DNA of 64,000 nt, from NCBI GenBank assembly GCA_030535235.1, contig JAUNCL010000003.1, positions 46,721 to 110,720 of the forward strand, read 5' to 3'. Position 1 is the first letter of the stretch. Each line of letters opens with the position of its first letter. Source of the stretch: Bacillota bacterium (GTDB lineage: Bacteria > Bacillota > Clostridia > Oscillospirales > Oscillospiraceae). Both the position numbers and the translations under genes were made by a program. The notes beneath the pieces were generated by a model, which saw nothing but the letters and a program-made list of their open reading frames with translations, had not been told where the DNA came from and made no database searches. This document shows, piece by piece, positions 8,313-19,700 of this stretch.

Positions 8313-8983
8313 GGTCCCACCTCCAGGGTGTAGCCCACGCCCCGCCTGGCCCTCAGGGTCACCCGGGAGCCCAGGGCGGTCAGCCGCTTGCGCAGGTAGG
8401 AGACATAGACCCACACCGCACCCACCTCGGCCTCGGCGTTATAGCCCCAGACCTTCGCCAGCAGGTCCTCGGAGGACAGGAAGATCCCCTGGTTGCGCAT
8501 GAGGACCTCCATGAGCCGGTACTCCATCTTGGGCAGGGTCACTGACTGCGTCCCGCAGGCTAACCGGAAGGACCCCAGGTTCAGGGACAGGTCCCCGCAG
8601 GTGAGCAGCTCCGGGGAAAACTCCTCCCGCCGCCGGAGCATGGCCCTCACCCGGGCCAGCAGCTCCCCCATGGCAAAGGGCTTTGGCAGGTAGTCGTCGG
8701 CCCCCAGGTCCAGACCCCGGATGCGGTCCTCCACCTCCCCCTTGGCGGTGAGCAGGAGGATGGGGGTGCGGCAGCCCTCCCGCCGGAGAGTCTCCAGCAC
8801 GGTCAGGCCGTCCACCTTGGGCATCATGACGTCCAGGATGATGCCGTCGTAGGTCTCCGCCCGGGCATAGGCCAGGGCCTCCTCCCCGTCGGCCACCCCG
8901 TCCACCAGATAGTGGTGGTAGGTCAGGATATCCGTCACCGCCTCGGCCATGGCGGCCTCATCCTCGGCGTACAGCAGCTTCAT
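8309..8983 (-). CDS. OmpR/PhoB-type response regulator
   Basis: A 224-residue two-domain regulator. The receiver domain has the acidic pair in LYAEDEA, phosphoacceptor Asp51 in IILDVMMPKVDG, Thr in LLLTAKG and Lys in YLPKPF. The C-terminal winged helix has LSSEDLLAKVWG and VYVSYLRKRL. I chose the ATG at 8983 (GAGGG upstream, standard length) over one at 9007, which has no ribosome binding site and lies a few bases after a TATAAT (9025-9020, minus) that is probably its promoter. It is cotranscribed and translationally coupled with the kinase. Confidence 0.92.
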   Translation of the reverse strand: MKLLYAEDEAAMAEAVTDILTYHHYLVDGVADGEEALAYARAETYDGIILDVMMPKVDGLTVLETLRREGCRTPILLLTAKGEVEDRIRGLDLGADDYLPKPFAMGELLARVRAMLRRREEFSPELLTCGDLSLNLGSFRLACGTQSVTLPKMEYRLMEVLMRNQGIFLSSEDLLAKVWGYNAEAEVGAVWVYVSYLRKRLTALGSRVTLRARRGVGYTLEVGP

Positions 8984-9058
8984 GGGGTTTCCCTCGTTTC
9001 TTGCCATAGAATATTCTGGATTATACCGGATATGGGCCGTCAGAGCTTGAAAAAATTG

Positions 9059-9087
9059 TAAACAATCCGGCGATAATCTGGTATACT
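9059..9087 (+). promoter_or_regulatory. extended -10 promoter of the LRR gene
   Basis: TGG-TATACT at 9079-9087 with a weak TAAACA -35 at 9059-9064 (17-base spacer), 31 bases before the start codon. It is divergent from the response regulator promoter. Confidence 0.5.
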
Positions 9088-9117
9088 GGAGACGATCTTA
9101 GACCAAGGAGGGATTGT

Positions 9118-10239
9118 ATGCTGCATCCGAACCCAGACCTTTGGAAGGAACTCCCCCAGGAGGAACGGGACCTGATCCGCCAAATGGCCCCCTTCTGCGC
9201 CCTGGGCAATCCCTTGGCTGTGGCGTCCATGGAGAAGTTCTACCGGGCCGCTTCCGAGCTCCAGCCCGCTCGCCTGTACTACGGGGCCTTCGTCCAGGAC
9301 GACCTGGCCCGTTTGCTCCTGGGTCGCTATCACCTCCACGGCTGGTTCCTGTTCCACAAGGACCCCGCCCTGGCCACTGACCTCCTGATGCGGGCCCGGC
9401 TCAGCAAGAACCCGGCCATCGCCCAGGGGGCCGACCGGGAGCTGATGGTGGCTTCCGTCAAAATCACCCGGGACTTCTCCCTGTCCTTCGACATCCTAAA
9501 GGAGTACAGCGGCAGTTCGGCCCACCTGGTGGTGCCGCCCTCGGTACGGACCATCGGCCCACAGGCCTTCCAGAGGAACGCATCCCTGGAGTCGGTCATC
9601 CTCCCCGGCTGCCTGGAGGTCATTGCGGCCCAGGCCTTCGCAGGCTGCAAAAACCTCCGCATCATCCACCTGCCTGACACGGTCTGGCGAATCGAGCCCC
9701 AGGCCTTCCAGGACTGCGCCGCTCTGGAGAAAATCGTGCTGCCCAAGGGGCTGACCCACCTGGGCCAGGGAGCCTTTTCTGGCTGCAAGAATTTGAAGTC
9801 CATCGACCTGCCCGGCAACATTTCCAACGTGGAGGACAGTGTCTTTATGGACAGCGGCCTGACGGAAGCCGTCCTCCGCCCGGGCGTCCGCTCCATCGGC
9901 CCCTACGCCTTTTCTGGCTGCCCCCTGGAGACGGTCACCCTGCCGGAATCCATGGACTTCATCGGGGCCCACGCCTTTCACGGGTGCCACAAGCTCACTC
10001 AGGTTCTCTGGAAGGGCGGCCGCCACTTTGTGGCAGAGTACACCATCAAACGGGGCAACGACCCCTTCCGGAACGCCGCCCACTTTCACTACGATTTCAA
10101 CACAAATCATATCCTGTCCCACCACGGGGACCCGGAACCAATCCGCACCTCCCCTCACCTGCCGCCCCGGGACCTGAACCGGGAGACCTACCCCGTCCCC
10201 CAGACGGGCTCCACCGATGGTTTCATCGGGATCACTTGA
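9118..10239 (+). CDS. BspA-type leucine-rich repeat protein, apparently cytoplasmic
   Basis: A 373-residue protein. Residues about 1-125 form a helical region of unknown family. Residues about 130-300 hold at least six BspA-type (LRR_5) repeats of the form IGPQAFQRNASLESVILP, AQAFAGCKNLRIIHLP, GAFSGCKNLKSIDLP and AFHGCHKLTQVLW. Most BspA proteins are secreted surface adhesins, but this one has no signal peptide, membrane segment or wall anchor, so it is probably intracellular or exported by an unseen route. AAGGAGGG precedes the ATG. Single gene with its own promoter and terminator. Function unknown. Confidence 0.85.
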   Translation: MLHPNPDLWKELPQEERDLIRQMAPFCALGNPLAVASMEKFYRAASELQPARLYYGAFVQDDLARLLLGRYHLHGWFLFHKDPALATDLLMRARLSKNPAIAQGADRELMVASVKITRDFSLSFDILKEYSGSSAHLVVPPSVRTIGPQAFQRNASLESVILPGCLEVIAAQAFAGCKNLRIIHLPDTVWRIEPQAFQDCAALEKIVLPKGLTHLGQGAFSGCKNLKSIDLPGNISNVEDSVFMDSGLTEAVLRPGVRSIGPYAFSGCPLETVTLPESMDFIGAHAFHGCHKLTQVLWKGGRHFVAEYTIKRGNDPFRNAAHFHYDFNTNHILSHHGDPEPIRTSPHLPPRDLNRETYPVPQTGSTDGFIGIT

Positions 10240-10243
10240 GCAT

Positions 10244-10277
10244 AAAAAAAGACGGACTGCTGCGTCCGTCTTTTTTA
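10244..10277. terminator. bidirectional terminator between the LRR gene and nadE
   Basis: AAAAAA-GACGGAC-tgctgc-GTCCGTC-TTTTTT; A and T tracts on both sides let it serve both convergent genes. Confidence 0.92.
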
Positions 10278-10288
10278 TATGGTTGGAT

Positions 10289-11017
10289 TTACTCGCCGTA
10301 GCGCAGGGCGGGGCGGCGCTTGTGGCCGCTGCGGGCGTGGTACCGGTCGATGATGGCCTTGTCGTGCTCGTTGGCCTCGCCGGTGGTGATGTATTTGTCG
10401 ATGGCGGCATAGGTGACCCCCATGTCGTCCTCGTCGGTCTGACCCTCAAAGAGGCCGGCGGAGGGGGCCTTCTCGATGACGGCAGCGGGGGCGTCCAGGT
10501 AGCGCAGGTACTCGAAGACCTCGGTGGCGGTCAGGTCGGCGATGGGGTTCAGGTCGAAGGCGCCGTCGCCCCACTTGGTGAAGTAGCCCATGTGGTACTC
10601 GCTGGCGTTGCCGGTGCCGGCCACCAGGCGGTTCTCGCTGGCCCCCACAGCATACAGGGAGAGCATACGCAGACGGGGGGCCAGATTGGTGATGGCCTGC
10701 TGGTTCAGCTCGGTGATGCCGGAGAGGGCCTCCATGGCCAGCTCCTTCTGGGGGGTGATGTCCAGGACGCGGGTCTTGATGCCGAACTTTTCGGCCACCT
10801 CCATGCCGTCGTCCTTGTCGATGGTGAAGTTGCGCTTGGAGCTGCAGGGGATGATGATGGACTCGGTGTTTTCACAGGCCATCTTGCACAGGATCATAAC
10901 CAGGGCAGAGTCCTTGCCGCCGCTGTTGCCAATGATAATGCCGTCGGCATGGGCCTCGGCCAGGGCATCCCGGATGAACTGGATTCTCTTTTCGGTTTCT
11001 GCTGCGTAATCACGCAT
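10289..11017 (-). CDS. nadE: NAD+ synthase (ammonia-dependent type)
   Basis: A 242-residue enzyme that amidates nicotinic acid adenine dinucleotide to NAD+, the last step of NAD synthesis. The ATP-pyrophosphatase loop SGGKDS is at residues 32-37. Further family signatures are GTGNASEYHMGYFTKWGDG, DLNPIADLTATEV and the C-terminal KRRPA. There is no glutaminase domain, so it belongs to the short class using ammonia or a separate amidotransferase. It lies 27 bases downstream of glmS on the same strand, probably as one transcript. AAAGGA precedes the ATG. Confidence 0.95.
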   Translation of the reverse strand: MRDYAAETEKRIQFIRDALAEAHADGIIIGNSGGKDSALVMILCKMACENTESIIIPCSSKRNFTIDKDDGMEVAEKFGIKTRVLDITPQKELAMEALSGITELNQQAITNLAPRLRMLSLYAVGASENRLVAGTGNASEYHMGYFTKWGDGAFDLNPIADLTATEVFEYLRYLDAPAAVIEKAPSAGLFEGQTDEDDMGVTYAAIDKYITTGEANEHDKAIIDRYHARSGHKRRPALRYGE

Positions 11018-11044
11018 GATCGTAACTTCCTTTCACACGGTTTC

Positions 11045-12871
<1,827 letters not shown>

Positions 12872-12967
12872 CAGCGTATTCCTCCTTTTTTCCCCGGGGA
12901 GACTCCTGGGAGCCTCCCCGGTGTTCATAGGGTCAGGTATCCGGTCTCCGTGGATACAGGTAAAACC

Positions 12968-13684
12968 TTACGCCTGTTCTCCCAGCAGGCGGCGCATGAC
13001 CTCCTGATATGCGCCCTCCACGTTGCCCAGATCCCGGCGGAATCTGTCCTTATCCAGCTTTTCGTTGGTCTCCTTGTCCCACAGGCGGCAGGTGTCGGGA
13101 GAGATCTCGTCGGCCAGGATGATGGTCCCGTCAGTGGTCCGTCCGAACTCCAGCTTGAAGTCCACAAGTCGGATCCCCACGGACAGGAAGAACTCCTTCA
13201 GGGCCTCGTTGACCCGGAAGGCCAGGTCCACGATGGTGGCGATCTCTTCCCTGGTGGCCAGCTTCAGAGCCACGGCATGGTAGGAGTTGATGAGGGGGTC
13301 GCCCAGGTCGTCGTTCTTATAGGAGAACTCGATGGTGGGCGATGCAAACTCGATGCCTTCCTCCACGCCATAGCGCTCGGCGAAGTGGCCGGCGGAGACG
13401 TTGCGAATGATGACTTCCAGGGGGACGATGGTGACCTTCCGCACCACGGTCTCTCTCTCACTGAGTTCCTCTACGAAGTGGGTGGGGACGCCCTTCTTCT
13501 CCAGCATCTGCATGAGAAGGTTGGTCATGCGGTTGTTGATGGCTCCCTTGCCCAGGATGGTGCCCTTTTTCAGGCCGTTGAAAGCGGTGGCGTCGTCTTT
13601 GTATTCCACAATGAACTTCTCCCCGTCGTCGGTCCGATAGACTTTCTTTGCTTTTCCCTCGTAGATCTGTTCCAGCTTTTTCAT
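12968..13684 (-). CDS. purC: phosphoribosylaminoimidazole-succinocarboxamide synthase
   Basis: A 238-residue SAICAR synthetase, which condenses CAIR with aspartate in purine synthesis. The N-terminal [13 protein letters not shown], the catalytic [13 protein letters not shown] and the C-terminal SPDTCRLWD signatures are present, and length is typical. The start is the ATG at 13684 with AAAGGG upstream; the longer frame extends into the leader. No other purine genes are adjacent, so it is isolated from the main pur operon. It is transcribed divergently from glnA and is followed by glmS. Confidence 0.95.
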   Translation of the reverse strand: MKKLEQIYEGKAKKVYRTDDGEKFIVEYKDDATAFNGLKKGTILGKGAINNRMTNLLMQMLEKKGVPTHFVEELSERETVVRKVTIVPLEVIIRNVSAGHFAERYGVEEGIEFASPTIEFSYKNDDLGDPLINSYHAVALKLATREEIATIVDLAFRVNEALKEFFLSVGIRLVDFKLEFGRTTDGTIILADEISPDTCRLWDKETNEKLDKDRFRRDLGNVEGAYQEVMRRLLGEQA

Positions 13685-13907
13685 AGCGATCGATCCCTTT
13701 CTGTCTTGAGTCGTGCTGGAGATCCCATGCAAATTCACACAGGTATCTTGATTCACGTTTCTATTTTCCCATAAATCCATGGAATTTGCAATGGGTTGGC
13801 CCGCCTTTGTTTCTTTTATTTTATGCCGTTCTCTCTGTGCAAACAACACAAAACCGGGAGAGATTTTGACAGTCCCGCCAAAAAAAGTTTCATCTGGGAC
13901 TTTCTCC
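13685..13907. other. divergent control region of purC and glnA
   Basis: Non-coding, lower-GC. An inverted repeat pairs CCCATGCAAATTC (13724-13736) with GAATTTGCAATGGG (13782-13795) across 45 bases, so the purC leader could form a stem or the arms could be a regulator site. A minus-strand TTGCAA in one arm with GAAAAT 17 bases on is a weak purC promoter candidate. I do not recognise a purine riboswitch. Confidence 0.45.
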
Positions 13908-13936
13908 TTGACAGTTTCCCCATGGAATATTATAAT
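13908..13936 (+). promoter_or_regulatory. consensus sigma-A promoter of glnA
   Basis: TTGACA (13908-13913), 17-base spacer, TATAAT (13931-13936): a perfect match to the vegetative consensus, 72 bases before the glnA start. Confidence 0.92.
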
Positions 13937-13947
13937 TTGTGTCGAGC

Positions 13948-13988
13948 GGACGGGTGCTTCGGAATTCGAAGCTTACTGTCCTTTTTTT
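13948..13988 (+). terminator. terminator-like hairpin in the glnA leader (attenuator candidate)
   Basis: Between the promoter and the ribosome binding site lies GGAC...GCTTCG-GAATT-CGAAGC...GTCC followed by seven T (13982-13988). The six-base-pair core plus four outer pairs and the U tract match an intrinsic terminator. Full glnA expression would need read-through or antitermination. Confidence 0.6.
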
Positions 13989-14007
13989 GCGTGAAAGGAG
14001 AAACCTT

Positions 14008-15339
14008 ATGGGCAAATATACAAAGGAAGACATCATCCGCATGGTGGAGGAAGACGGCGTCGACTTCATCCGCATGCAGTTTACCGATATGTTCGGCCAG
14101 TCCAAGAACGTGGCCATCACCGCCTCCCAGATCGGGAAGGCCCTGAACAACCAGATCTCCATTGACGGCTCCTCCATTGAGGGCTTCACCCGCATCCACG
14201 AGTCCGACCAGTATCTCCACCCCGACCTGGACAGCTATGCCATCCTCTCCTGGTACGAGAGCAAGGGCAAGGTGGCCCGTCTCCTCTGCGACGTGTGCAA
14301 CCCCGACGGCTCCCCCTTCATCGGCGACCCCAGAGGGGCCCTGAAGCGGGTCCTGGCCCGGGCGGCAGAGATGGGCTACACCTTCAATGTCGGCCCCGAG
14401 TGCGAGTTCTTCCTCTTTGAGCTGGACAAGGACGGCAAGCCCACCACCAAGACCGGCGACGAAGCCGGCTACTTCGACCTGGGCCCCATCGACCACGGGG
14501 ACTACACCCGCCGGGAGATCTGCCTGGCCCTGGAGGCTCTGGGCTTTGAGATCGAGGCCTCCCACCACGAGTGCGCTGCCGGCCAGCACGAGATCGACTT
14601 CAAGTACGCCGACGCCCTCACCGCCGCCGACAACATCATCACCTTCAAGCAGACCGTGAAGAAGATCGCCTATGCCAACGGCCTCCACGCCACCTTCATG
14701 CCCAAGCCCATCTACGGGGTGGCGGGCAACGGCATGCACATCAACATGTCCCTGTTCAAGGACGGCAAGAACGTCTTCTTCGACCCCGACGGCAACCGCA
14801 AGCTGTCCAAGGAGGCCTATCACTTCATCGCCGGTCTGCTGGCCCATGTGAAGGCCATGACTGCCATCACCAACCCCCTGGTGAACTCCTATAAGCGTCT
14901 GGTCCCCGGCTACGAGGCCCCCTGCTATCTGGCCTGGTCGGCCTCCAACCGCTCCGCCCTCATCCGCATCCCCTCCGCCCGTGGTCAGTCCACCCGGGTA
15001 GAGCTGCGGAACCCCGACCCCTCCTGCAACCCCTACCTGGCCCTGGCCGTCTGCCTGGCCGCCGGTCTGGACGGCATCGAGCGGGGTCTGGAGCCCCCGG
15101 AGGAGATCACCGAGAATATCTTCGACATGGACGCCGCCGCCCGTGCCGCCAACGGCATCGAGGACCTGCCCAGCTCTCTGGAGCACGCCCTCTTCGCCCT
15201 GGAAAAGGACCCCCTGATCCAGTCTGTCCTGGGTCCCCACATCTATCCCCAGTACGTGACCGGCAAAAAGAAAGAGTGGGAAGAATACTGCACCCGCGTC
15301 TCCAGCTGGGAGGTCGCGAAGTACATGGTGACCTATTGA
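14008..15339 (+). CDS. glnA: glutamine synthetase, type I
   Basis: A 443-residue glutamine synthetase forming glutamine from glutamate, ammonia and ATP; it assembles as a dodecamer. The beta-grasp N-domain is followed by metal and ATP site motifs: NVGPECEFFLF, SHHECAAGQHEIDF, FMPKPIYGVAGNGMHIN and VPGYEAPCYLAWSASNRS-ALIRIP. Length matches the GSI-alpha group of Firmicutes, which lacks the adenylylation loop, so control is expected at transcription and by feedback. The ATG at 14008 has AAAGGAG upstream; the longer frame starts inside the leader hairpin. It stands alone with its own promoter and terminator. Confidence 0.97.
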   Translation: MGKYTKEDIIRMVEEDGVDFIRMQFTDMFGQSKNVAITASQIGKALNNQISIDGSSIEGFTRIHESDQYLHPDLDSYAILSWYESKGKVARLLCDVCNPDGSPFIGDPRGALKRVLARAAEMGYTFNVGPECEFFLFELDKDGKPTTKTGDEAGYFDLGPIDHGDYTRREICLALEALGFEIEASHHECAAGQHEIDFKYADALTAADNIITFKQTVKKIAYANGLHATFMPKPIYGVAGNGMHINMSLFKDGKNVFFDPDGNRKLSKEAYHFIAGLLAHVKAMTAITNPLVNSYKRLVPGYEAPCYLAWSASNRSALIRIPSARGQSTRVELRNPDPSCNPYLALAVCLAAGLDGIERGLEPPEEITENIFDMDAAARAANGIEDLPSSLEHALFALEKDPLIQSVLGPHIYPQYVTGKKKEWEEYCTRVSSWEVAKYMVTY

Positions 15340-15354
15340 TTGGACCGTCACCGG

Positions 15355-15397
15355 AAAACCGGGAGAAACCGCACCCTTCGGCTTCCCCCGGTTTTTT
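15355..15397 (+). terminator. glnA terminator
   Basis: AAAACCGGG arm pairs with CCCGGTTTTTT, enclosing a small TTCG-type inner loop; T run at 15392-15397. Confidence 0.85.
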
Positions 15398-15515
15398 CTG
15401 GGCGAAGCGGATATTTATCCAAATATTCATAATTATATGGATATTTTATGGCATATTCCCCAAAACTACCGGAAAAATACCCGTGTTGTTTTTTGCCGCT
15501 TTTTTGCAGAACACA

Positions 15516-15544
15516 TTGACGGGATACAAATTTTCCGGTATACT
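15516..15544 (+). promoter_or_regulatory. carA promoter
   Basis: TTGACG (15516-15521), 17-base spacer, TATACT (15539-15544). The leader to carA is about 75 nt. I see no PyrR-type binding loop in it. Confidence 0.85.
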
Positions 15545-15626
15545 TAAGAGTCGAAAATCATGTTGATTGCAAGAAGCATACAGTGAGCAACCGTTCAATT
15601 CCTGTATATATGGATGGAGGGACACG

Positions 15627-16700
15627 ATGAAAAAAGCATATCTCTACTTAGAAAACGGTCAGGTCCTGGAGGGCAAAAGCTTCGGCGCCTCCGGCACCGC
15701 CATGGGAGAGCTGGTCTTCACCACCGGGATCACCGGCTGCGTGGAAAGCCTGACCGACCCCAGCTACTACGGTCAGCTGGTCATTTACACTTTCCCCCAA
15801 CTGGCCAACTACGGCATCTGTCTGGCAGACAAGGAGAGCCCCAAGTCTCAGATGGGCGGCGTGGTGGTCCGCGAATACTGCGAAGAACCCTCCAACTTCC
15901 GATCTGACGAATCTGTGGACGCCTTCCTGAAGGAGCAGAACGTGGTGGGCATCGCCGGGGTGGACACCCGGATGCTGACCCAGATGATCCGGGACAACGG
16001 CGTCATGAACGCCGTCATCACCACCGAGGAGACCAAGCCCGATATGGAAGCCCTGAAGGCCTTCAAGGTGGTCCAGTCGGTGGAGAACACCAGCGACAAG
16101 CACGTCCACCAGCTTCTCCCCGAGGGGGAGGCCAGGTTCTCCGTGGCCCTCATCGACTACGGCGCCAAGCAGTCCATCGCCAACAGCCTGCTGGCCCGGG
16201 GCTGCAAGGTCACCGTCTACCCCTACAACACCCCCGCCGAGGACATCCTGGCCGCCGGCCACGACGGCGTGATGCTCTCCAACGGCCCCGGCGACCCCGC
16301 CGATAACCCCTTCTGCATCGAGCAGATCCGGAAGCTCTTTGGCAAGATCCCCATGTTCGGCATCTGCCTGGGCCACCAGATGATGGCCCTGGCCGCCGGC
16401 GCCAAGACCGTCAAGCTGAAGTTCGGCCACCGGGGAGCCAACCAGCCCGTGAAGGACCTGGAGGACGGCGTGGTGCTCATCTCCACCCAGAACCACGGCT
16501 ACGCCGTGGACACCGACTCCCTGGCCGGCACCGAGGGCAAGCTGCGCTTCATCAACGTAAACGACGGCACCTGCGAGGGGGTCGATTATCCCGCCTACCA
16601 CGCCTTTTCCCTGCAGTTCCACCCCGAGGCCCACGGCGGTCCCCTGGACTGCCAGACTGCCTTTGACCGCTTTGTTGACACGATGAAGGAGGGTTTGTAA
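15627..16700 (+). CDS. carA: carbamoyl-phosphate synthase small subunit
   Basis: A 357-residue glutamine amidotransferase subunit that feeds ammonia to CarB for carbamoyl phosphate, used for pyrimidines and arginine. The N-terminal CarA domain (LENGQVLEGKSFGA, EYCEEPSNFRSDES) is followed by a class I GATase domain with nucleophile Cys247 in GICLGHQM and His332/Glu334 in FHPEAHGGP. The ATG at 15627 is preceded by GGAGGG; the upstream extension is leader. The stop overlaps the carB start as TAATG, so the subunits are translationally coupled. Confidence 0.96.
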   Translation: MKKAYLYLENGQVLEGKSFGASGTAMGELVFTTGITGCVESLTDPSYYGQLVIYTFPQLANYGICLADKESPKSQMGGVVVREYCEEPSNFRSDESVDAFLKEQNVVGIAGVDTRMLTQMIRDNGVMNAVITTEETKPDMEALKAFKVVQSVENTSDKHVHQLLPEGEARFSVALIDYGAKQSIANSLLARGCKVTVYPYNTPAEDILAAGHDGVMLSNGPGDPADNPFCIEQIRKLFGKIPMFGICLGHQMMALAAGAKTVKLKFGHRGANQPVKDLEDGVVLISTQNHGYAVDTDSLAGTEGKLRFINVNDGTCEGVDYPAYHAFSLQFHPEAHGGPLDCQTAFDRFVDTMKEGL

Positions 16701-19700
16701 TGCCGAAGGATACATCCATTAAAAAAGTACTTGTCATCGGTTCCGGCCCCATTGTCATCGGCCAGGCCGCTGAGTTCGACTACGCCGGCACCCAGGCCTG
16801 CCGGGTGCTGCAGCAGGAGGGCATCGAGACCGTCCTGGTCAACTCCAACCCCGCCACCATCATGACCGACAACGCCATGGCCGACGCGGTCTATCTGGAG
16901 CCCCTCACCACCGAGACCATCAAGCGGATCATTCAGGAGACCAGGCCTGACAGCCTGCTGGCCGGCCTGGGCGGTCAGACCGGCCTGACCATCGCCATGG
17001 AGCTGGCCCATGAGGGCTTCCTGGCGGCCAACAACGTCCGCCTCATCGGCACCAACGCCGACGCCATCGACAAGGCCGAGGACCGGCAGCTCTTCAAGGA
17101 CGCCATGGCCCGCATCGGCCAGCCCACCATCCCCTCTGACACCGCCAACGACGTGGAGGCCTGCGTGGCCATCGCCGACCGCATCGGCTACCCCGTCATC
17201 GTCCGGCCCGCCTTCACCCTGGGCGGCGGCGGCGGCGGCGTGGCCTACAACGAGGAGGAGCTGAGAGAAAAGGCCTCCGTGGGTCTGGACTACTCCCCCA
17301 TCACCCAGGTCCTCATTGAGAAGTATATCTTCGGCTGGAAGGAGATCGAGTTCGAGGCCATGCGGGACCACAACGGCACCGCCATCACCATCTGCTCCAT
17401 GGAGAACTTCGACCCCGTGGGCATCCACACCGGCGACTCCATCGTGGTGGCCCCCGCGCTGACCCTGGGCGACAAGGAGTATCAGATGCTCCGCTCCGCC
17501 GCCCTGAAGATCATCGAGGAGCTGGGCATCGAGGGCGGCTGCAACTGCCAGTTCGCCCTGAACCCCGACAGCTTCGAGTACGCTGTCATCGAGGTCAACC
17601 CCCGCGTGTCCCGCTCCTCCGCCCTGGCCTCCAAGGCCACCGGCTACCCCATCGCCAAGGTCACAGCCAAGATCGCCCTGGGCTACACCCTGGACGAGAT
17701 CAAGAACGACGTCACTGGCGAGACCTACGCCTGCTTTGAGCCCGCCGTGGACTACGTGGTCTGCAAGTTCCCCAAGTGGCCCTTTGACAAGTTCCACGGG
17801 GCCAGCCGGAAGCTGGGCTCCCAGATGAAGGCCACCGGCGAGGTCATGTCCATCGAGCACACCTTCGAGGCCGCCCTCATGAAGGCCGTCCGGGGCGCTG
17901 AGATCAAGCTGGACAGCCTCCGCCGCACCGACACCTCCGGCAGAAGCCTGGAGGAGCGCCTGGCCTCCATGGACGACCTGCGGCTCTTCACCATCTTCGA
18001 GGCTCTGGAGCAGGGCGTTTCCGTGGACCACATCTACGACGTGACCCGCATCGACCGCTGGTTCATCCACAAGATCAAGAATCTGGTGGACTTCGAGGCC
18101 GACCTGACCAAAAACGGCATTGACGCCGACCGCTATCTCCAGGGCAAGAAGTACGGCTACCCCGACAAGGTCCTGGCCCGTCTGGCCGGGGTGGAGGCGT
18201 CCTCCCTCCCCCACCGCTTCCCCAGCTACAAGATGGTGGACACCTGCGCCGCCGAGTTCCAGGCCCGGACCCCCTATTTCTACTCCACCTACGACGATGC
18301 CTGCGACGCCCGCACCTTCCCCCGCTCCGGCAAGGAGACCGTCATCGTGCTGGGCTCCGGCCCCATCCGCATCGGCCAGGGCATCGAGTTTGACTACAGC
18401 TCCGTCCACTGCGTCCAGACCCTGAAGAAGCTGGGCTACGACGTGGTCATCATCAACAACAACCCCGAGACCGTCTCCACCGACTACGACACCGCCGACC
18501 GCCTGTACTTTGAGCCCCTGTCCCCCGAGGACGTCATGGGAGTCATCGAGGTGGAGAAGCCCATCGGCGTGGTGGTGGCCTTCGGCGGCCAGACGGCCAT
18601 CTCCCTCACCGAGTTCCTGGACAAGCAGGGCATCCCCATCCTGGGCACCTCCGCCGACGGCATCGACATGGCCGAGGACCGGGGCCGCTTCGACGCCCTG
18701 CTGGAGTCCATGAACTTCCGCCGCCCCAAGGGCATGAGCGTCACCACCCTGGAGGAGGCCCTCAGCGCCGCGGAGGAGCTGACCTATCCCGTCCTGCTCC
18801 GTCCCTCCTACGTCATCGGCGGCCAGAACATGGTCATCGCCCACGACCGGGGCGACGTGGAGAAGTACATGAACGTCATCCTCTCCGGCGGCTTCAAGAA
18901 CGACGTGCTGGTGGATAAGTACATGCCCGGCACCGAGATCGAGGTGGACGTGATCTCCGACGGCGTGGATGTGCTGATGCCCGGCATCATGGAGCACATC
19001 GAGCGGGCCGGCGTCCACTCCGGCGACTCCATCGCCGTCTATCCCCCCTACACCCTCACCGACAAGATGATGCAGGTGGTGGTGGACTGCTCCCAGAAGC
19101 TTGCCCTGGCCCTGGGCACCAAGGGTCTGGTGAACATCCAGTACCTGATCTATCAGGGCGAGCTCTTCGTCATCGAGGTCAATCCCAGAGCCTCCCGTAC
19201 CATCCCCTACCTGTCCAAGGTCACCGGCATCCCCATGGTGGATCTGGCCACCAAGATCATGATGGGCGCCACCCTGAAGGAGCTGGGCTACGAGAGCGGC
19301 CTGTGGAAGATCCCCCCCTACTACGCCGTCAAGGTCCCCGTCTTCTCCTTCGAGAAGATCACCGACGCCAACTCCATGCTGGGCCCCGAGATGAAGTCCA
19401 CCGGCGAGGTCCTGGGCCTGGGCCGCACCTTCAACGAGGCCATCTTCAAGGGGCTGGCCGCCGCCGGATACCGGCACTACAACGGCAAGGGGGTCCTCAT
19501 CAGCGTGGAGAACCACGAGCTGCCCGAGGTGGTGGGCCTGGCCAAGAAGTTCGACGACCTGAACATGCCCATGTACGCCACCCACGACACCGCCGAGACC
19601 ATCCGCAGCCTGGGTATCCAGGTCACGGAGATCCCCCACATCCTGCCCGGCACCGACGCCTACCGGCTCATGGAGGAGGGCAAGATCGGCCTGATCATCT

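Noticed and set aside
12892-12925. Hairpin CCGGGGAG...CTCCCCGG as the purC terminator
   Set aside because: In the direction of purC transcription it is followed by A residues, not T, so it lacks the intrinsic terminator tail.
12872-12967. glmS ribozyme upstream of glmS
   Set aside because: Firmicutes often have one, but the gap is only 96 bases and shows none of the conserved core; it contains just a GC-rich hairpin.
13948-13988. ANTAR target or glutamine riboswitch in the glnA leader
   Set aside because: The expected paired hairpins with six-base A..G loops and the conserved glutamine aptamer core are not visible; only the terminator-like hairpin is supported.
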